The notes under the pieces were generated by a model. It saw only the letters and a list, made by a program, of their open reading frames with translations. It did not search any database and had not been told where the DNA came from. From JALZKA01 sp963725035 (GTDB taxonomy: Bacteria > Actinomycetota > Thermoleophilia > Solirubrobacterales > 70-9): a DNA stretch of 64,000 nt. Positions 1-9,625 of this stretch are shown here, one piece after another (within the stretch, counting starts at the first letter, position 1; every line of letters begins with the position of its first letter). Both the position numbers and the translations under genes were made by a program. The stretch is taken from assembly GCA_963725035.1 (NCBI GenBank), contig CAVRWX010000003.1, forward strand, positions 42,259 to 106,258, in the 5' to 3' direction.

Positions 1-71
1 GTGCCCAGAGTACACCCGTTTTCGAGCGGGGTCTAGAACCCGTGGGAGCGCTCGGCTGCCGGCGAATCGCC

Positions 72-1166
72 TCAGCGCGGGCCAGGCGTCAGCCAGGGCT
101 CCGGGTCGCCGTCCTCCTCGATCAGGTCGGCCAGGTACTCGCCGAGCGCGGGGGCGTGCTTGAACCCGTGTCCGGAACCGCCGCCCAGGAGCCAATGGCC
201 CTCGAAACGCTCTGAGCGCCCAATCACGAAGTGGTGGTCAGGCGTCATTTCGTACGGCATCACGCGAGCCGACACGACACCAGTCCCTGCAAGGGCGGGA
301 AAACGGCGAGCGATGTACTGCGAGAGTGCGTCGATCGCCGCGGCATCGGCAACCCTGGCCTCGTTCTCGATATCGAATTGACGGCCTGGCTCATGCGACA
401 GCGCCTTGATGCCCAGTCCGTCGATGTCCGGAAATCCGTAGAGGCCGGCAGCCTCGTCGAACCATGCGGGGCCATCACGCCACGCAGGAGGCGAAAGCCA
501 GTGAAGAACGTCCTGCCAGGTTGCCCGCACGGGCGCCTCGTCTGGGAACAGGCCGCCGAGCCAGGCGCCACAAGCCCAGATGACGACATCGGCCTCGTGC
601 TCCCCGCGGCCGTGCAGCTCGATCGTCCGCGGGCCGGCGGGCCGGGCGCGTTCTGCCATGAACGCCGCGCCGTGGCTCTTCGCGCGCCGAACGAGTGACT
701 CGACGGCAGCGGTCGCGCGGATGATCGCGGCGTCCGGCTCGAAGAGCACGCGAGTGATGTCGTCGATCCCAAGGTCGGGGAAGAGCGCACGCGCATCCTG
801 CGGATCGAACCATTCATGCTGCACTCCCAGCCGCTCGAGTCCGGCCGCGGCCTTCGCCACCCCATCGCCTCGCTCACACTCGAACCAGGCGAGGCCCGTC
901 CGCTCAAACAGCGGCGTGTCCTGGCTGCTCGAAAGGTCAGCCCAGAGGTCGCGAGCCCGCAGAGCCGAGCGCATGTACCACTCGTCCTCCGGCGAGTCGC
1001 CGTGACCGACTCGCAGCAGCCGGGTTCGGTCGCCTGAGCTGCCACGCGCGTTGGCCGGCGCGTACTGATCGAAGACCCACACCTCCCAACCGCGCCGCGC
1101 CAGCGAATCTGCGGCGGCTGCTCCGAAGACCCCAGCGCCGACGACAATCGCTGACCGCTCGGCCAT
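72..1166 (-). CDS. FAD-dependent amine oxidoreductase, sarcosine oxidase-like
   Basis: A 364-residue protein of the DAO (D-amino-acid oxidase/sarcosine oxidase) family. The N-terminus carries the Rossmann FAD-binding motif GAGVFG (residues 10-15), and the C-terminus has the family pattern GGGSGHGFKHAP before the final helix. Such enzymes oxidise N-methyl or secondary amines such as sarcosine or N-methyltryptophan and give H2O2. Monomeric sarcosine oxidase binds FAD covalently through a Cys just before YTMTPD. Here the equivalent stretch reads VMPYEMTPD with no Cys, so I infer non-covalent FAD. Start is ATG at 1166, just downstream of ddl on the same strand (7-nt gap). The substrate cannot be read from sequence. 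Confidence 0.8.
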   Translation of the reverse strand: MAERSAIVVGAGVFGAAAADSLARRGWEVWVFDQYAPANARGSSGDRTRLLRVGHGDSPEDEWYMRSALRARDLWADLSSSQDTPLFERTGLAWFECERGDGVAKAAAGLERLGVQHEWFDPQDARALFPDLGIDDITRVLFEPDAAIIRATAAVESLVRRAKSHGAAFMAERARPAGPRTIELHGRGEHEADVVIWACGAWLGGLFPDEAPVRATWQDVLHWLSPPAWRDGPAWFDEAAGLYGFPDIDGLGIKALSHEPGRQFDIENEARVADAAAIDALSQYIARRFPALAGTGVVSARVMPYEMTPDHHFVIGRSERFEGHWLLGGGSGHGFKHAPALGEYLADLIEEDGDPEPWLTPGPR

Positions 1167-1173
1167 GGGGCGC

Positions 1174-2145
1174 TCAGAACTCGTACGAGCGCTCGGCCGT
1201 GTGACGCTCGACCGCCAGCTTCACCAGGCGGTCGCAGAGCTCGGGGTACGGAACGCCGGTCGCCTCGAAGAGCTTGCCGAAGACGCTCGTCTCGGTGAAT
1301 CCCGGGATGGTGTTGATCTCGTTGACAAGGACCTCGCCGCCCTCGGTCACGAAGAAATCGCAGCGGGCTAGCCCGCGACAGTCGAGCGCCTTGTAGACCT
1401 CAACAGCCAGCTCGCGAACCCGCTCCACAGCCTCGTCGCCGATCGGGGCCGGCACGACGAGCTGCATGCCGCCGTCCGTGTACTTCGCCTCGAAGTCGTA
1501 CCACTCGTGGCCCTGGGTCACGATCTCGCCCGGGAGCGAAGCCACGGGCTCCGTGTTGCCGATCACCGAGCACTCGACCTCGCGCGCCTCGCAGTGCGCC
1601 TCGACGATCACGCGAGGGTCATGGCGGAGCGCCAGCTCGACCGCATCGTCGAGCTCCTGCTCGGCGGACATCACGCGCGTGATGCCCACGCTCGAGCCCA
1701 GCCGCGACGGCTTGACCCAGATCGGCATGCCCATGGCCGCCGCCTGCTCGCGCCAGCCCGGCTCGCCCACCTGGCAGAAGTTCACCTGCGGGAACCCGTG
1801 ATGGGCGAGTAGCCGCTTGCAGATGAGCTTGTCCATCGCGACGGCGGCGGCAAGGACGCTCGGCCCCGCGTATGGGACGTCCAGGCATTCGAGGAGTCCC
1901 TGGACCGTGCCGTCCTCGCCGAACGGGCCGTGAAGCACGGGGAAGGCAACGTCCGCGCCGAGCAGTCCGCCGGCCGCGCGCAGCTCGACCTCGCTGCCGT
2001 CGACAAGCCAGCGGCCGTCGCGCTCGATCAGGACTCGGATGACCTCGTGGCCCGCCTCCTCGAGGCCCGCCGCGACCGACTCGCCCGAGCGGATCGAGAC
2101 GTCGTGCTCCGAGGAGCGCCCGCCTGAGATGACGGCGACCTTCAC
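1174..2145 (-). CDS. ddl: D-alanine--D-alanine ligase (first of two copies)
   Basis: About 323 residues from a GTG start whose last bases overlap the pknB stop (GTGA). It is an ATP-grasp ligase that joins two D-Ala for peptidoglycan precursors. Seen: the N-terminal SGGRSSEHDVS motif, the HGPFGEDG segment, the PYAGP loop, the KPSRLGSSVG ATP-binding stretch, and the C-terminal VNEINTIPGFTETS metal-binding motif. Residue order and length match the DdlA/DdlB family. Its position at the end of the FtsW-PBP-PknB operon fits a role in wall synthesis coupled to growth control. A second, divergent Ddl lies at 47567-48493. Confidence 0.93.
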   Translation of the reverse strand: MKVAVISGGRSSEHDVSIRSGESVAAGLEEAGHEVIRVLIERDGRWLVDGSEVELRAAGGLLGADVAFPVLHGPFGEDGTVQGLLECLDVPYAGPSVLAAAVAMDKLICKRLLAHHGFPQVNFCQVGEPGWREQAAAMGMPIWVKPSRLGSSVGITRVMSAEQELDDAVELALRHDPRVIVEAHCEAREVECSVIGNTEPVASLPGEIVTQGHEWYDFEAKYTDGGMQLVVPAPIGDEAVERVRELAVEVYKALDCRGLARCDFFVTEGGEVLVNEINTIPGFTETSVFGKLFEATGVPYPELCDRLVKLAVERHTAERSYEF

Positions 2146-4024
2146 GGGCGCCGCCCCGCGGGATTGGTGCCAGGCACGGTGCCTGGCACCGGGCGGGGTG
2201 CCAGGTCGGGGTCTGCGTCGGGGTCTGCGTCTGGATCCTCCTCCGGGACCTCGGGTTCGACGAACACGCCCACGTAGATCGTCACCTGGTCCGACGCGCG
2301 GATCTGCGACCCGGCCGATGGGGCCTGTGAGATCACGCGCCCGTCGAGCGACTCGTCCTCGGTCTCCTGCTCGATGACCTGGATGTTCGTCGCGCCGCGG
2401 CTTCTGAGCTGGCTCACCGCCGTGTCCTCCGGCTGGCCCTCGACATTGGGAACGGTCACGGTGCCCTCGCCGTTCGAGACCCTGACCGTGACCTCGGTGT
2501 CCTTCTTGACCTCGCTTCCTCCGGCGGGGTTCTGACCGATCACCTGGCCCTCCGGCAGGTCGGAGTCTTCCTCTTCGAAGTTGGGGATCAGGCCCGCGTC
2601 GCGGAGCGCGGTATCCGCTTCTGACTGCTGCAGGCCGACCACGTCGGGCACCGTCGAAGAGCTTCACGCCCTTCGAGATCAGGATCGTGACAACGGACTC
2701 GCACTCGACCTTCTCTCCCGGTGCAGGCTCGGTGTCGACGACGTTCCCGGGCTTGACGCCGTTCGAGCTCACCTCTTCCGAGCGAACCTGGAGGTTCTCG
2801 TTCGCGGAGCTTCTTCGGTCGCGTCGGCTGCGGGCTCGTTGATCACACCCTTCGAGGGGATAGCCACCTCCATTCCGAGGGACACGCTCATCTCGACCTC
2901 GGATCCCTTGTCCACGCGCTCGCCGGCGGGAGGGTCCGTCTCGGAGACGGTGTTCGGCTCGTCGCAACTCTCGAAGTCGGAGGCCACAACCTCGAAGCCG
3001 GCAGCCTCGAGCTCGTCGGTTGCGACCTGGCGGTCCTTGCCGATCACGGACGGCACCAGCACCTGCTCGGACCGGGTCAGCGCAAAGACCACGCCGGCGA
3101 TGATCAGCGCGGCCAGGATCGCGAGGGCGATCCACTTCCAGCGGTTGTGCTTCTCCTCGGGCGGAGGGTCGACGGGTGCGTAGACGGCGGTGCCGCCCGC
3201 GTCCGGGTTCGCCTCCGCGGCATCAAGCGCGCGCAGGAACTCCGTCGCGTCGGCATAACGGTCCTTGGGATCCTTCGCGAGCGCCTTGAGCACGACCGCG
3301 TTCAGGGCGGGCGGGATCTCGGGGTTGATTTGCCGCGGCGGGACGGGCGGCTCGGAAACCTGCTTGAGCGCGACCGCCACCGCCGTCTCGGCCTCGAACG
3401 GCACCTGGCCCGTCAGCGCCTCGTAGAGGATCACGCCGACCGAGTAGATGTCGAGCCGATCCGGTCGTCTCGAGGCCCTGCGCCTGCTCGGGCGAGAGGT
3501 ACTGCGCGGTTCCCAGGACCGACCCGGTCTGGGTGATCTCCGACGGCGCCGGCGCGGGCGATGCCGAAGTCGGTCACGCGCGCGCGGCCCTCGTGATCGA
3601 CCAGGACGTTGTGGGGCTTGAGGTCGCGGTGGACGATCCCGCGGGCATGCGCGAACCGCACGCCGGTCAGGACCTGGCGGACGATCTCGACCGACTCGGC
3701 GGGCGAGAGGCCTCGCTCGATCAGGTCCTTGAGCGCGGCGCCCTGGACGTACTCCATCGCGATCCAGTAGCGGCCCTCGTGCTCGCCGCGGTCGTAGACG
3801 GAGACGATGTTCGGGTGCTGAAGGCCGGCGGCGGCCTGCGCCTCGCGGCGGAAACGCTCGACGAACTGCTCGTCGGCTCCGAAGCGCTCGTGGAGGAACT
3901 TCAAGGCGACCTGACGCCCGAGCATCTCGTCGTCGGCCGACCAGACGTCGGCCATGCCGCCCGAGCCGATGCGGCGCACCAAGCGGTAGCGCGTTCCGAC
4001 CTTAAGTCCCTGTTCGAGCCTCAT
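2142..4024 (-). CDS. pknB: Ser/Thr protein kinase with PASTA domains (PknB-like), frameshifted
   Basis: Reconstructed over several reading frames. The N-terminal kinase domain starts at ATG 4024 with a glycine loop (IGSGGMADVW), VALKF lysine, HRDLKPHN catalytic loop and DFGIARAG. A juxtamembrane TM segment follows (around WKWIALAILAALIIAGVVF), then about four extracellular PASTA repeats ending in a short tail. The frame changes near 3545, 3460, 2805 and 2652, yet each frame continues the same domain exactly where the last leaves off, so these look like single-base indel errors in an essential-type gene rather than decay. The last codons read through a palindromic repeat (VPGTVPGT). PASTA kinases sense muropeptides or lipid II and phosphorylate division and wall proteins. 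The stop overlaps the ddl start. Confidence 0.88.
2166..2190. repeat. GGTGCC palindromic repeat, inside the pknB 3' end
   Basis: A 25-bp perfect palindrome: arm GGTGCCAGGCAC, one central base, then the complementary arm. A further partial copy follows at about 2196-2205. It lies inside the last codons of pknB, where it encodes PVPGTVPGT. Member of the dispersed family found throughout the window. Confidence 0.9.
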
Positions 4025-4025
4025 G

Positions 4026-5515
4026 TCATTCCGCCAGCGCGTCCATGACTTGCATTGCGATCGGCCCCGCGACCTCGCCGCCGAAGCAGCCGGTACAGCG
4101 CTCGATCATCGCCGCGACCGCGATCTGCGGATCGTCGGCAGGCGCGAAGCCGATGAACCACGGGCGGTTGATCGACGCCTCAACGTCGATCTCGGCGGTG
4201 CCGGTCTTGCCCGCGAGCTGGCCGAGGGTGGTCGAGAGGCCGGAGGCCGTGCCGTCGTTGGCGACGTTGACCATCATCTCGGTCACCTGCGACGCCGTCT
4301 CGTCGGAGACGACCTCGAGTCAACGTCGGGGTCGAGCTCCTCGATCACCGTCCGTCCGGGTCCTTCGCCTCCTGGAGGAACGTCGGCTACATCAGCTCGC
4401 CGTCATTCGCGATCGTGGCGGCTACCTCCGCCATCTGGGTGGTCGTCGCCTGCAGCTCGCCCTCGGCGCCACCTTGGCCGATGGCGACGCGACCGACGTC
4501 GAAGCCGCTTTTCACCAGATTGCCCGCGGCGTTACGGGGGCCGCTCGGCGATCATCTCACCGTCGGGGTAGTCGAGCGGGGGGTCGGAGTAGAACCCGAA
4601 GCGCTCCATGTACTCGACCATTGTGTCCGCACCGAGCTGCTTCGCCCACCTGGGCCCAGTAGGTGTTGACCGACTGCGTGAGCGCGGTCGTCATGTCGAT
4701 CGTGCCGAAGTCCTGGCCGCCTGAGTTCGCGAGCGGGAACGCCGGAGATCTCGATTCCGGAGTTCGCGTTCAGCGTGGTATCGTGTCTCGAACTCGCCGG
4801 AGTCGAGCGCGGCGGCAGCGGTGACGACCTTCATCGTCGAACCCGGCGTGAATGGGTCCTGTGTCGGCCCGGTTGACCAGTGGTCCCGTCCTCTCCTGTT
4901 CGCAAGCTGCGAGTACGTCTCGGGTTCTTGAGCGCGTTCGGGTCGTAGCCAGGAACGGAGGCCATGACGCGAACGGCTCCGGTGTCGGGCTCGATCGCGA
5001 CGACGGAGCCGCCACCGATGGCTCCCGGGTTCGCCGCGATCGCGCTCTGGAGGGCATCGGTTGCGACGCGCTGCGCCTCGGCGTCGAGCGTGAGGGTGAT
5101 GTCGGCGCCCTCGCGGCTCGCGCCGGAGAGCTGGTCGATCAGCGTCGCGAACTCGTTCTGGTCGCCGGAGAGGAGGTCGTTCTCTGACAGCTCGATGCCG
5201 CTGCGTTCGAGTTCGACGAACGAGAAGCCGACGGGGTTGCCGAACAGCGACGCCCTGCGGGTAGTTGCGCACGAAGACACGCTGGTTCGGGTTGCCGCCG
5301 GCGCCGCCCGCGGGCAGGGACTCGGCGATGAGGACGCCATCGGAGGTCGTGATCGACCCCCGCTCGATCTGCTGCTCCTCGATCAGGAGGCGGCGGTTCT
5401 CGGGCCGCGACTCGAGCTCGTCGGCCTCGAGCACCGACCAGCGCGAGGTAAAGACGATCAGCCCAGTGAAGAGCAGCAGGATCACGGCATAGAGGCGGAC
5501 GATTTGGGTGTTCAC
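4026..5515 (-). CDS. pbpA: Penicillin-binding protein, class B transpeptidase (PbpA/FtsI-like), frameshifted
   Basis: Starts at GTG 5515, overlapping the ftsW stop (GTGA), with an N-terminal TM segment (VRLYAVILLLFTGLIVFTS). All three penicillin-binding motifs are present but in different frames: the SxxK box as PGSTMKVV (near 4835), the SxN box as SVNTY (near 4670) and the KTG box as GKTGTAE (near 4205). At least five frame changes occur (for example near 5255, 4925, 4780 and 4310-4370), each joining homologous sequence without loss, which suggests sequencing indels. It cross-links peptidoglycan together with the adjacent SEDS glycosyltransferase. The stop lies 1 nt before the pknB start. 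Confidence 0.87.
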
Positions 5516-6873
5516 AACGGGTGCACCCCTCCCTGCCCCGGAGCGCCGCGCGCCTTCTCGGAGATCAGCAGGAGCAGCGCGAGCAGGATCATGTTCGTCA
5601 CGACCGAGCTGCCTCCCGCGGAGATGAACGGAAGCGTCACGCCCGTGAGCGGGATGAGCTTCACGACGCCGCCGATGATCACGAACGCCTGCAGGCAGAA
5701 CACCGCCGTGAGCCCTGTGGCTAGGAGCTTCGAGAACCCGTCGGGGGCCATCACCGCCGTCTTGAAGCCGCGTAACCCGATCAGCGCGTAGATCGCGATC
5801 AGGCCGCATGCGCCAAAGGCGCCCAGCTCGGCGACGATGACGGCGAAGATGAAGTCCGTGTGGGGCTCGGGCAGGATCGATCCGCAGGACGGGAAGACCT
5901 CGCCGTCGCAAGCTTCCGCGGTGGGCGCGAACGGGCCCGGCAGCTTGAGTAGCGACTCCCCGAGCCCCTGCCCGAACAGCCCGCCCTCTGCCTGGGTGAA
6001 GAGGGCCGATGTGATCTGTCCCGCTCCATCGGGCGCGTCGTTGGCGAACGGGTCGATCCAGATGTCGACTCGGTCCTGGACATGGCCTACGGTGCCGGCC
6101 AAGAACCAGGCTCCGGCCAGGAACATCACGAGCCCAACGAGCACGTAGGAGAGGCGGTTCGTCGCGACGTAAAGGAGCGCGAGGAAGGCGCCGAAGAACA
6201 TCAGCGACGAGCCGAGGTCGCGGATGAAGAAAAGCATGAACATCGCCGCCCCCCAGACGACAATGAGCGGGCCGAAGTGCTTGAGCGGCGGAATCGTCAG
6301 GCCCATCACGCGTCTGGCGGCGACCGATAGAACCTCGCGAGTCTCGTTCAGGTAGCTCGCAAGGAATATGACGATCCCAATCTTTCCCAGCTCCGCGGTC
6401 TGGAAGGAGAGCGGCCCGAGGTCAACCGCGAGGTAGGCACCGTTGACGGTGGAGCCGATGCCGGGCAAGCGCGGCGCCAGCAGCAACGCGATCGAGCCGA
6501 TCGCGATCAGGTAGCGGTAGCGCTCGAGGACGTGGTAGTCGCGAAGGAAGACGATCGTCGCGGCGAACGCGGCGAGCCCGAGGAGGAAGAACGTCGCCTG
6601 CTCGACGGCCAGGCTCTCCTCGATCCGGTAGAGCATCACGAGCCCGACCGCGGCGAGGACCGCGCAGAGCGGGAACAGGTAGGGATCGGAGTTGGGGAGC
6701 GCTACGCGCAGGAAGAGGTGCGTCGCAACGCAGATCGCCAGGAAGTAGCCGCCGTAGGTGAGGCTGAGCGTCGCGATCTCGTCCGAGCGGACGGCGAACA
6801 CCGCCGCGAAGCCGGCGCTCACCAGGAGCGCGACCGGGATCAGCGCGAAGAGCTCGCGGTTGCGGGCGGTCAT
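5512..6873 (-). CDS. ftsW: SEDS-family peptidoglycan glycosyltransferase FtsW/RodA
   Basis: 453 residues from ATG 6873. A polytopic membrane protein with about ten hydrophobic helices that polymerises lipid II with its partner class B PBP. Seen: the SEDS hallmark LSFQTAELGKIGI, the internal segment ending EPHTDFIFAVIVAELG with the family's conserved acidic and aromatic residues, and the C-terminal PLTGVTLPFISAGGSS motif. In the raw sequence it is fused in frame to the upstream phosphatase. I place its start at the ATG that overlaps the phosphatase stop seen in the +1 frame (ATGA), which is the normal arrangement in this operon. Whether it serves elongation (RodA) or division (FtsW) is not decidable here, though the pairing with PbpA favours elongation. 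Confidence 0.92.
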   Translation of the reverse strand: MTARNRELFALIPVALLVSAGFAAVFAVRSDEIATLSLTYGGYFLAICVATHLFLRVALPNSDPYLFPLCAVLAAVGLVMLYRIEESLAVEQATFFLLGLAAFAATIVFLRDYHVLERYRYLIAIGSIALLLAPRLPGIGSTVNGAYLAVDLGPLSFQTAELGKIGIVIFLASYLNETREVLSVAARRVMGLTIPPLKHFGPLIVVWGAAMFMLFFIRDLGSSLMFFGAFLALLYVATNRLSYVLVGLVMFLAGAWFLAGTVGHVQDRVDIWIDPFANDAPDGAGQITSALFTQAEGGLFGQGLGESLLKLPGPFAPTAEACDGEVFPSCGSILPEPHTDFIFAVIVAELGAFGACGLIAIYALIGLRGFKTAVMAPDGFSKLLATGLTAVFCLQAFVIIGGVVKLIPLTGVTLPFISAGGSSVVTNMILLALLLLISEKARGAPGQGGVHPL

Positions 6874-8211
6874 CCGCCCCCGCCGGACCGCTTCTTCTTT
6901 CGGTCCTCCCGCCCGCCGTTGCCGTCGTCGTCCTGCGACTTCTTCTTGTCGCCCTGCTGCTTGTTGTTGTCCGGCTGGTGTGTTGTTCGGCTGAGTGGTG
7001 GTGGGGGTCTCAGTCGCCGTGGCGGCGGCCTGTTCGAGGTCGTCCATGAGGTCCACGGCGTCGTCGCGGGAGCGAAGCTCGTGGCCGGTCGCCTCGTCGC
7101 GGCGATCCTCGGGCAGGGACCCGACGAGGGTCGGCGAGGACGTCACCTCGGTATAGAGCTCGAGGTTCAGCGGCAGGTCGTACGGGAGGCCGCGGTAAAG
7201 CGCGAGGCGACCGCCCTCGTCGGTGCCGAGGAAGTAGACCTGGCGCGCGGCGAAGAAGCCCGCCGTGACGATGCCCGCGATCACGAGCAGTGCGACCAGG
7301 GACTTGACGGGGAAGCCACGTTTGCGCTTCGTCTCGACGGGCTCGCGGCGGCGCGGCGGCGCGCCCGAAGCAGCGCCTCCGAGGCTCGCGGCGCGGCGGC
7401 GCTCAGCCTCGGTGCGGACGGCTTCTGCGGAGAGTCCCGCGGCCGCGGCGGTCGGGCCGACCAGGGTCGCGCCCTCTTCTACCTCCTGAGCTTCGCCCTC
7501 GCCCAAGCGAAAGGCGACGACGGTGATGTTGTCGCGACCGCCGGCCTCGTTCGCCTCGTTCACGAGCCAGGTCGTCGCCTCGTCGAGGGAGGACGACTCG
7601 GCCAGGATCTCGCGGATCTTGGCGTCCTTGACCATCGTGGTGAGGCCGTCCGAGCAGATCAGGTAGACGTCATCGGGGCGGCCGCTCACCGTCAGCGTGT
7701 CGACCTCCACCTCGGACTCGGGCCCAAGTGCGCGGGTGATGATCGAGCGCTGAGGATGGGTCTCGGCCTCCTCCTCGGTCAGGCGGCCCTGGCGCCGGAG
7801 CTCCTCGACGAGCGAGTGGTCGGAGGTGAGGAGTGTCAGCTCTCCGTCGCGTAAGCGATAGGCGCGCGAGTCGCCGACGTGGCCGATCGAGATCTCGTCG
7901 CCTTCGACTAGCGCGGCGGTGAGGGTGGTGCCCATGCCGGAGCGGCTCGAGTCGTGCTGGGAGAGGGAGTGGATCTGGCTGTTCGCGCTCTGGACGACCG
8001 AGCGCAGGAAGGCCTCGGGCGGCTCGGAGCCCCGCTCGGCGGGCTCGAAGGCCTCGGCCGCGATGCTCGACGCCACCTCGCCGGCCTGCGCGCCGCCCAT
8101 CCCGTCGGCCACCGCATACAGCGGTCCGCGCGCGAAGTAGGAGTCCTCGTTGGTCGTCCGCTGGCGGCCGGTGTCGGTCTTATAGGAGTCCTCGGCGATC
8201 TGGAGCGCCAT
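6870..8211 (-). CDS. pstP: PP2C-family Ser/Thr phosphatase (PstP/Stp1), frameshifted near its C-terminus
   Basis: Starts at ATG 8211. The PP2C core shows the metal-binding motifs NEDS (residues 21-24), ADGMGG (35-40), GMGTTLTAAL, GHVGDSRAYR and GGRDNITVV. Then come a linker, a single TM segment (about residues 307-325) and an extracellular tail. In the raw frame the protein runs straight into FtsW, giving an 899-residue ORF. In the +1 frame a Lys/Asp/Gly-rich tail ends in TGA overlapping the ftsW ATG by 4 nt, so one extra base near 6970-6985 (Asn/Gln-codon run) best explains the fusion. It dephosphorylates targets of the kinases encoded on either side. Confidence 0.88.
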
Positions 8212-8215
8212 CTAG

Positions 8216-8701
8216 CTAACCGCTCCCCGGAACGTCGATTTCGAAGCGGAGCTCCGTGTCGCCGATCCTGATCTCGTCGAGGTCCGAGAGGAGGGCCTCC
8301 GAGGTGAAGCGCCCTCCGTTCAGGTACGTGCCGTTGGTCGAGCCCATGTCCTCGATGTAGTAACTCGGCCCGCGCGAATAGATGCGGCAGTGGATGGACG
8401 AGGCGAACTTGTCCTCGATCCGCACGTCGGCCTCGTCGCCGCGGCCGATCGAGAGGCCGCCGAACAGGTCCCAGCGACCGCCGGCGTCGAGTCCCCCGCC
8501 CTTGACGGCGACAAGCGAGGCGTCGGTTGAGGGCGCGCGGCCGCCCGGGCCGGCGACCTCATGGAAGCCGGTCGCCTCGGGCGCCGGCGACTGCGTGCTG
8601 CGGAGCTCCTTGAGCGCGGAGCGCCCGACCCAGAAAAGGAAGAGGTAGAGCACGGCCAAAAAGCCGAACTTGAGGCCGACCGCGATCGGCTCGGTGTCCA
8701 T
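8216..8701 (-). CDS. fhaB: FHA-domain membrane protein (FhaB/FipA-like)
   Basis: 161 residues from ATG 8701. An N-terminal TM helix (around residues 8-25) is followed by a linker and a forkhead-associated domain (about 80-155) with the GRGDEADVRI, SSIHCRI and DMGSTNGTYLNG signatures that bind phosphothreonine. In mycobacteria FhaB/FipA is phosphorylated by the PASTA kinases and recruits FtsZ or FtsQ. Membership of the kinase-phosphatase-SEDS-PBP operon supports the same role, but that is inference by family. The gap to the phosphatase start is 4 nt. Confidence 0.9.
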   Translation of the reverse strand: MDTEPIAVGLKFGFLAVLYLFLFWVGRSALKELRSTQSPAPEATGFHEVAGPGGRAPSTDASLVAVKGGGLDAGGRWDLFGGLSIGRGDEADVRIEDKFASSIHCRIYSRGPSYYIEDMGSTNGTYLNGGRFTSEALLSDLDEIRIGDTELRFEIDVPGSG

Positions 8702-8763
8702 TTAGGGGATCATTCGTGGGTTGAGCGCCTTTAGGCGCGAAAGCAGCATGTGTCGGTAGTTCC

Positions 8764-9534
8764 CTAGTGCTCGATGTCGAACGTGAAGTAGGTGGTGCCG
8801 ATCTGGACGTTGTCGCCAGGGCTGAGGCGGGACGAGTCGACCTGGCGGCCATTCACCTTGATGCCGTTGGTCGAGCCGAGGTCCACGATCTCCCAGTCGC
8901 CGGTCGAGTTGCGGCGAAGCTCTGCGTGCTTTCGAGAGACGTTCGCGTCGGCGAGGACGCAGTCGCACTCGCGCGAGCGCCCGAGCGAGGCGATCGGTCC
9001 GTCCAGGACGAAGCGGCGATCGTCGAGCGAGACGATGGCCTTCGTGTCGGTCAGATGAGCCACGCGCTTGGTCGTGCGCGACTGGCGCTCGGCCTTCGGC
9101 GGCACTTGGTAGACCATCGTGTGTCCCTGCTCGCCCTGCGACGGCGCCTGACCCTCGCGCTGCGCCGGCTTCACCAGGCGGGTCTGGATGCCGAACTCGC
9201 CGAGGCGCAGGCGCTCGTCAACCTCCAGGCTCACCTCGGGCCGGGTCAGCAGCGCCAGGTCGTGGCGGCGCGCGTGCTCCAGGAGGTACGAGGAGAGCTC
9301 CTGCTCGAGCGAGCGCTCGTAGCCCTCGAGTCGCTCGTGGTCCTCCGTGCCGAGCCAGACGGTGTACTGGTTGGGCACGTAGACACGCGCGACCGAGGCG
9401 GTGCGGTGCGCGTCCATCTCCTTGGCAAGCTTCCGCGCGATCTCGACCGGCTGGACCTGCGAGGAGAAGGCGCGCGAGAACGCACCCTGAACCAGGTTCT
9501 CAATCCGTGCTTCGAGGTTTCGAAGGACGCTTAT
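8764..9534 (-). CDS. fhaA: FHA-domain protein with N-terminal DUF3662 domain (FhaA-like), apparent ATA start
   Basis: About 256 residues. The N-terminal DUF3662 domain (LEARIENLVQGAFSRAF, then VQPVEIARKLAKEMD) is joined by a linker to a C-terminal FHA domain with LGRSRECDC, NVSRKHAEL and DLGSTNGIKVNG. The family normally begins with a Met a few residues before the first helix. No ATG, GTG or TTG occurs there. Instead an AAGGAG Shine-Dalgarno sits 7 nt before an ATA codon at 9534, in frame and at the expected start. Either ATA is the real rare start, or an ATG has been changed by one base. The frame is open further upstream to 9738, but that extension is Arg/Ser-rich and unlike the family. Confidence 0.87.
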   Translation of the reverse strand: MSVLRNLEARIENLVQGAFSRAFSSQVQPVEIARKLAKEMDAHRTASVARVYVPNQYTVWLGTEDHERLEGYERSLEQELSSYLLEHARRHDLALLTRPEVSLEVDERLRLGEFGIQTRLVKPAQREGQAPSQGEQGHTMVYQVPPKAERQSRTTKRVAHLTDTKAIVSLDDRRFVLDGPIASLGRSRECDCVLADANVSRKHAELRRNSTGDWEIVDLGSTNGIKVNGRQVDSSRLSPGDNVQIGTTYFTFDIEH

Positions 9535-9625
9535 CTCGATTCTCCTTGCGGCACGCGAGTCGGGCGGGCGGCTCCGCCTCCTGCGGCCCGCGTTTGAGCC
9601 CGGAATCCTAGAGGCTAAAGAGGTT

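Noticed and set aside
1174..3135. A 653-residue fusion of kinase tail and Ddl
   Set aside because: The first part is out-of-frame Arg/Pro-rich translation; Ddl begins at GTG 2145 with a normal GTGA overlap.
4026..5515. Programmed ribosomal frameshifting in pbpA
   Set aside because: Many shifts of different direction at non-slippery sites; sequencing indels are far simpler.
6532..7854. 440-residue open frame opposite ftsW and the phosphatase
   Set aside because: Antisense shadow; both minus-strand genes show clear catalytic motifs.
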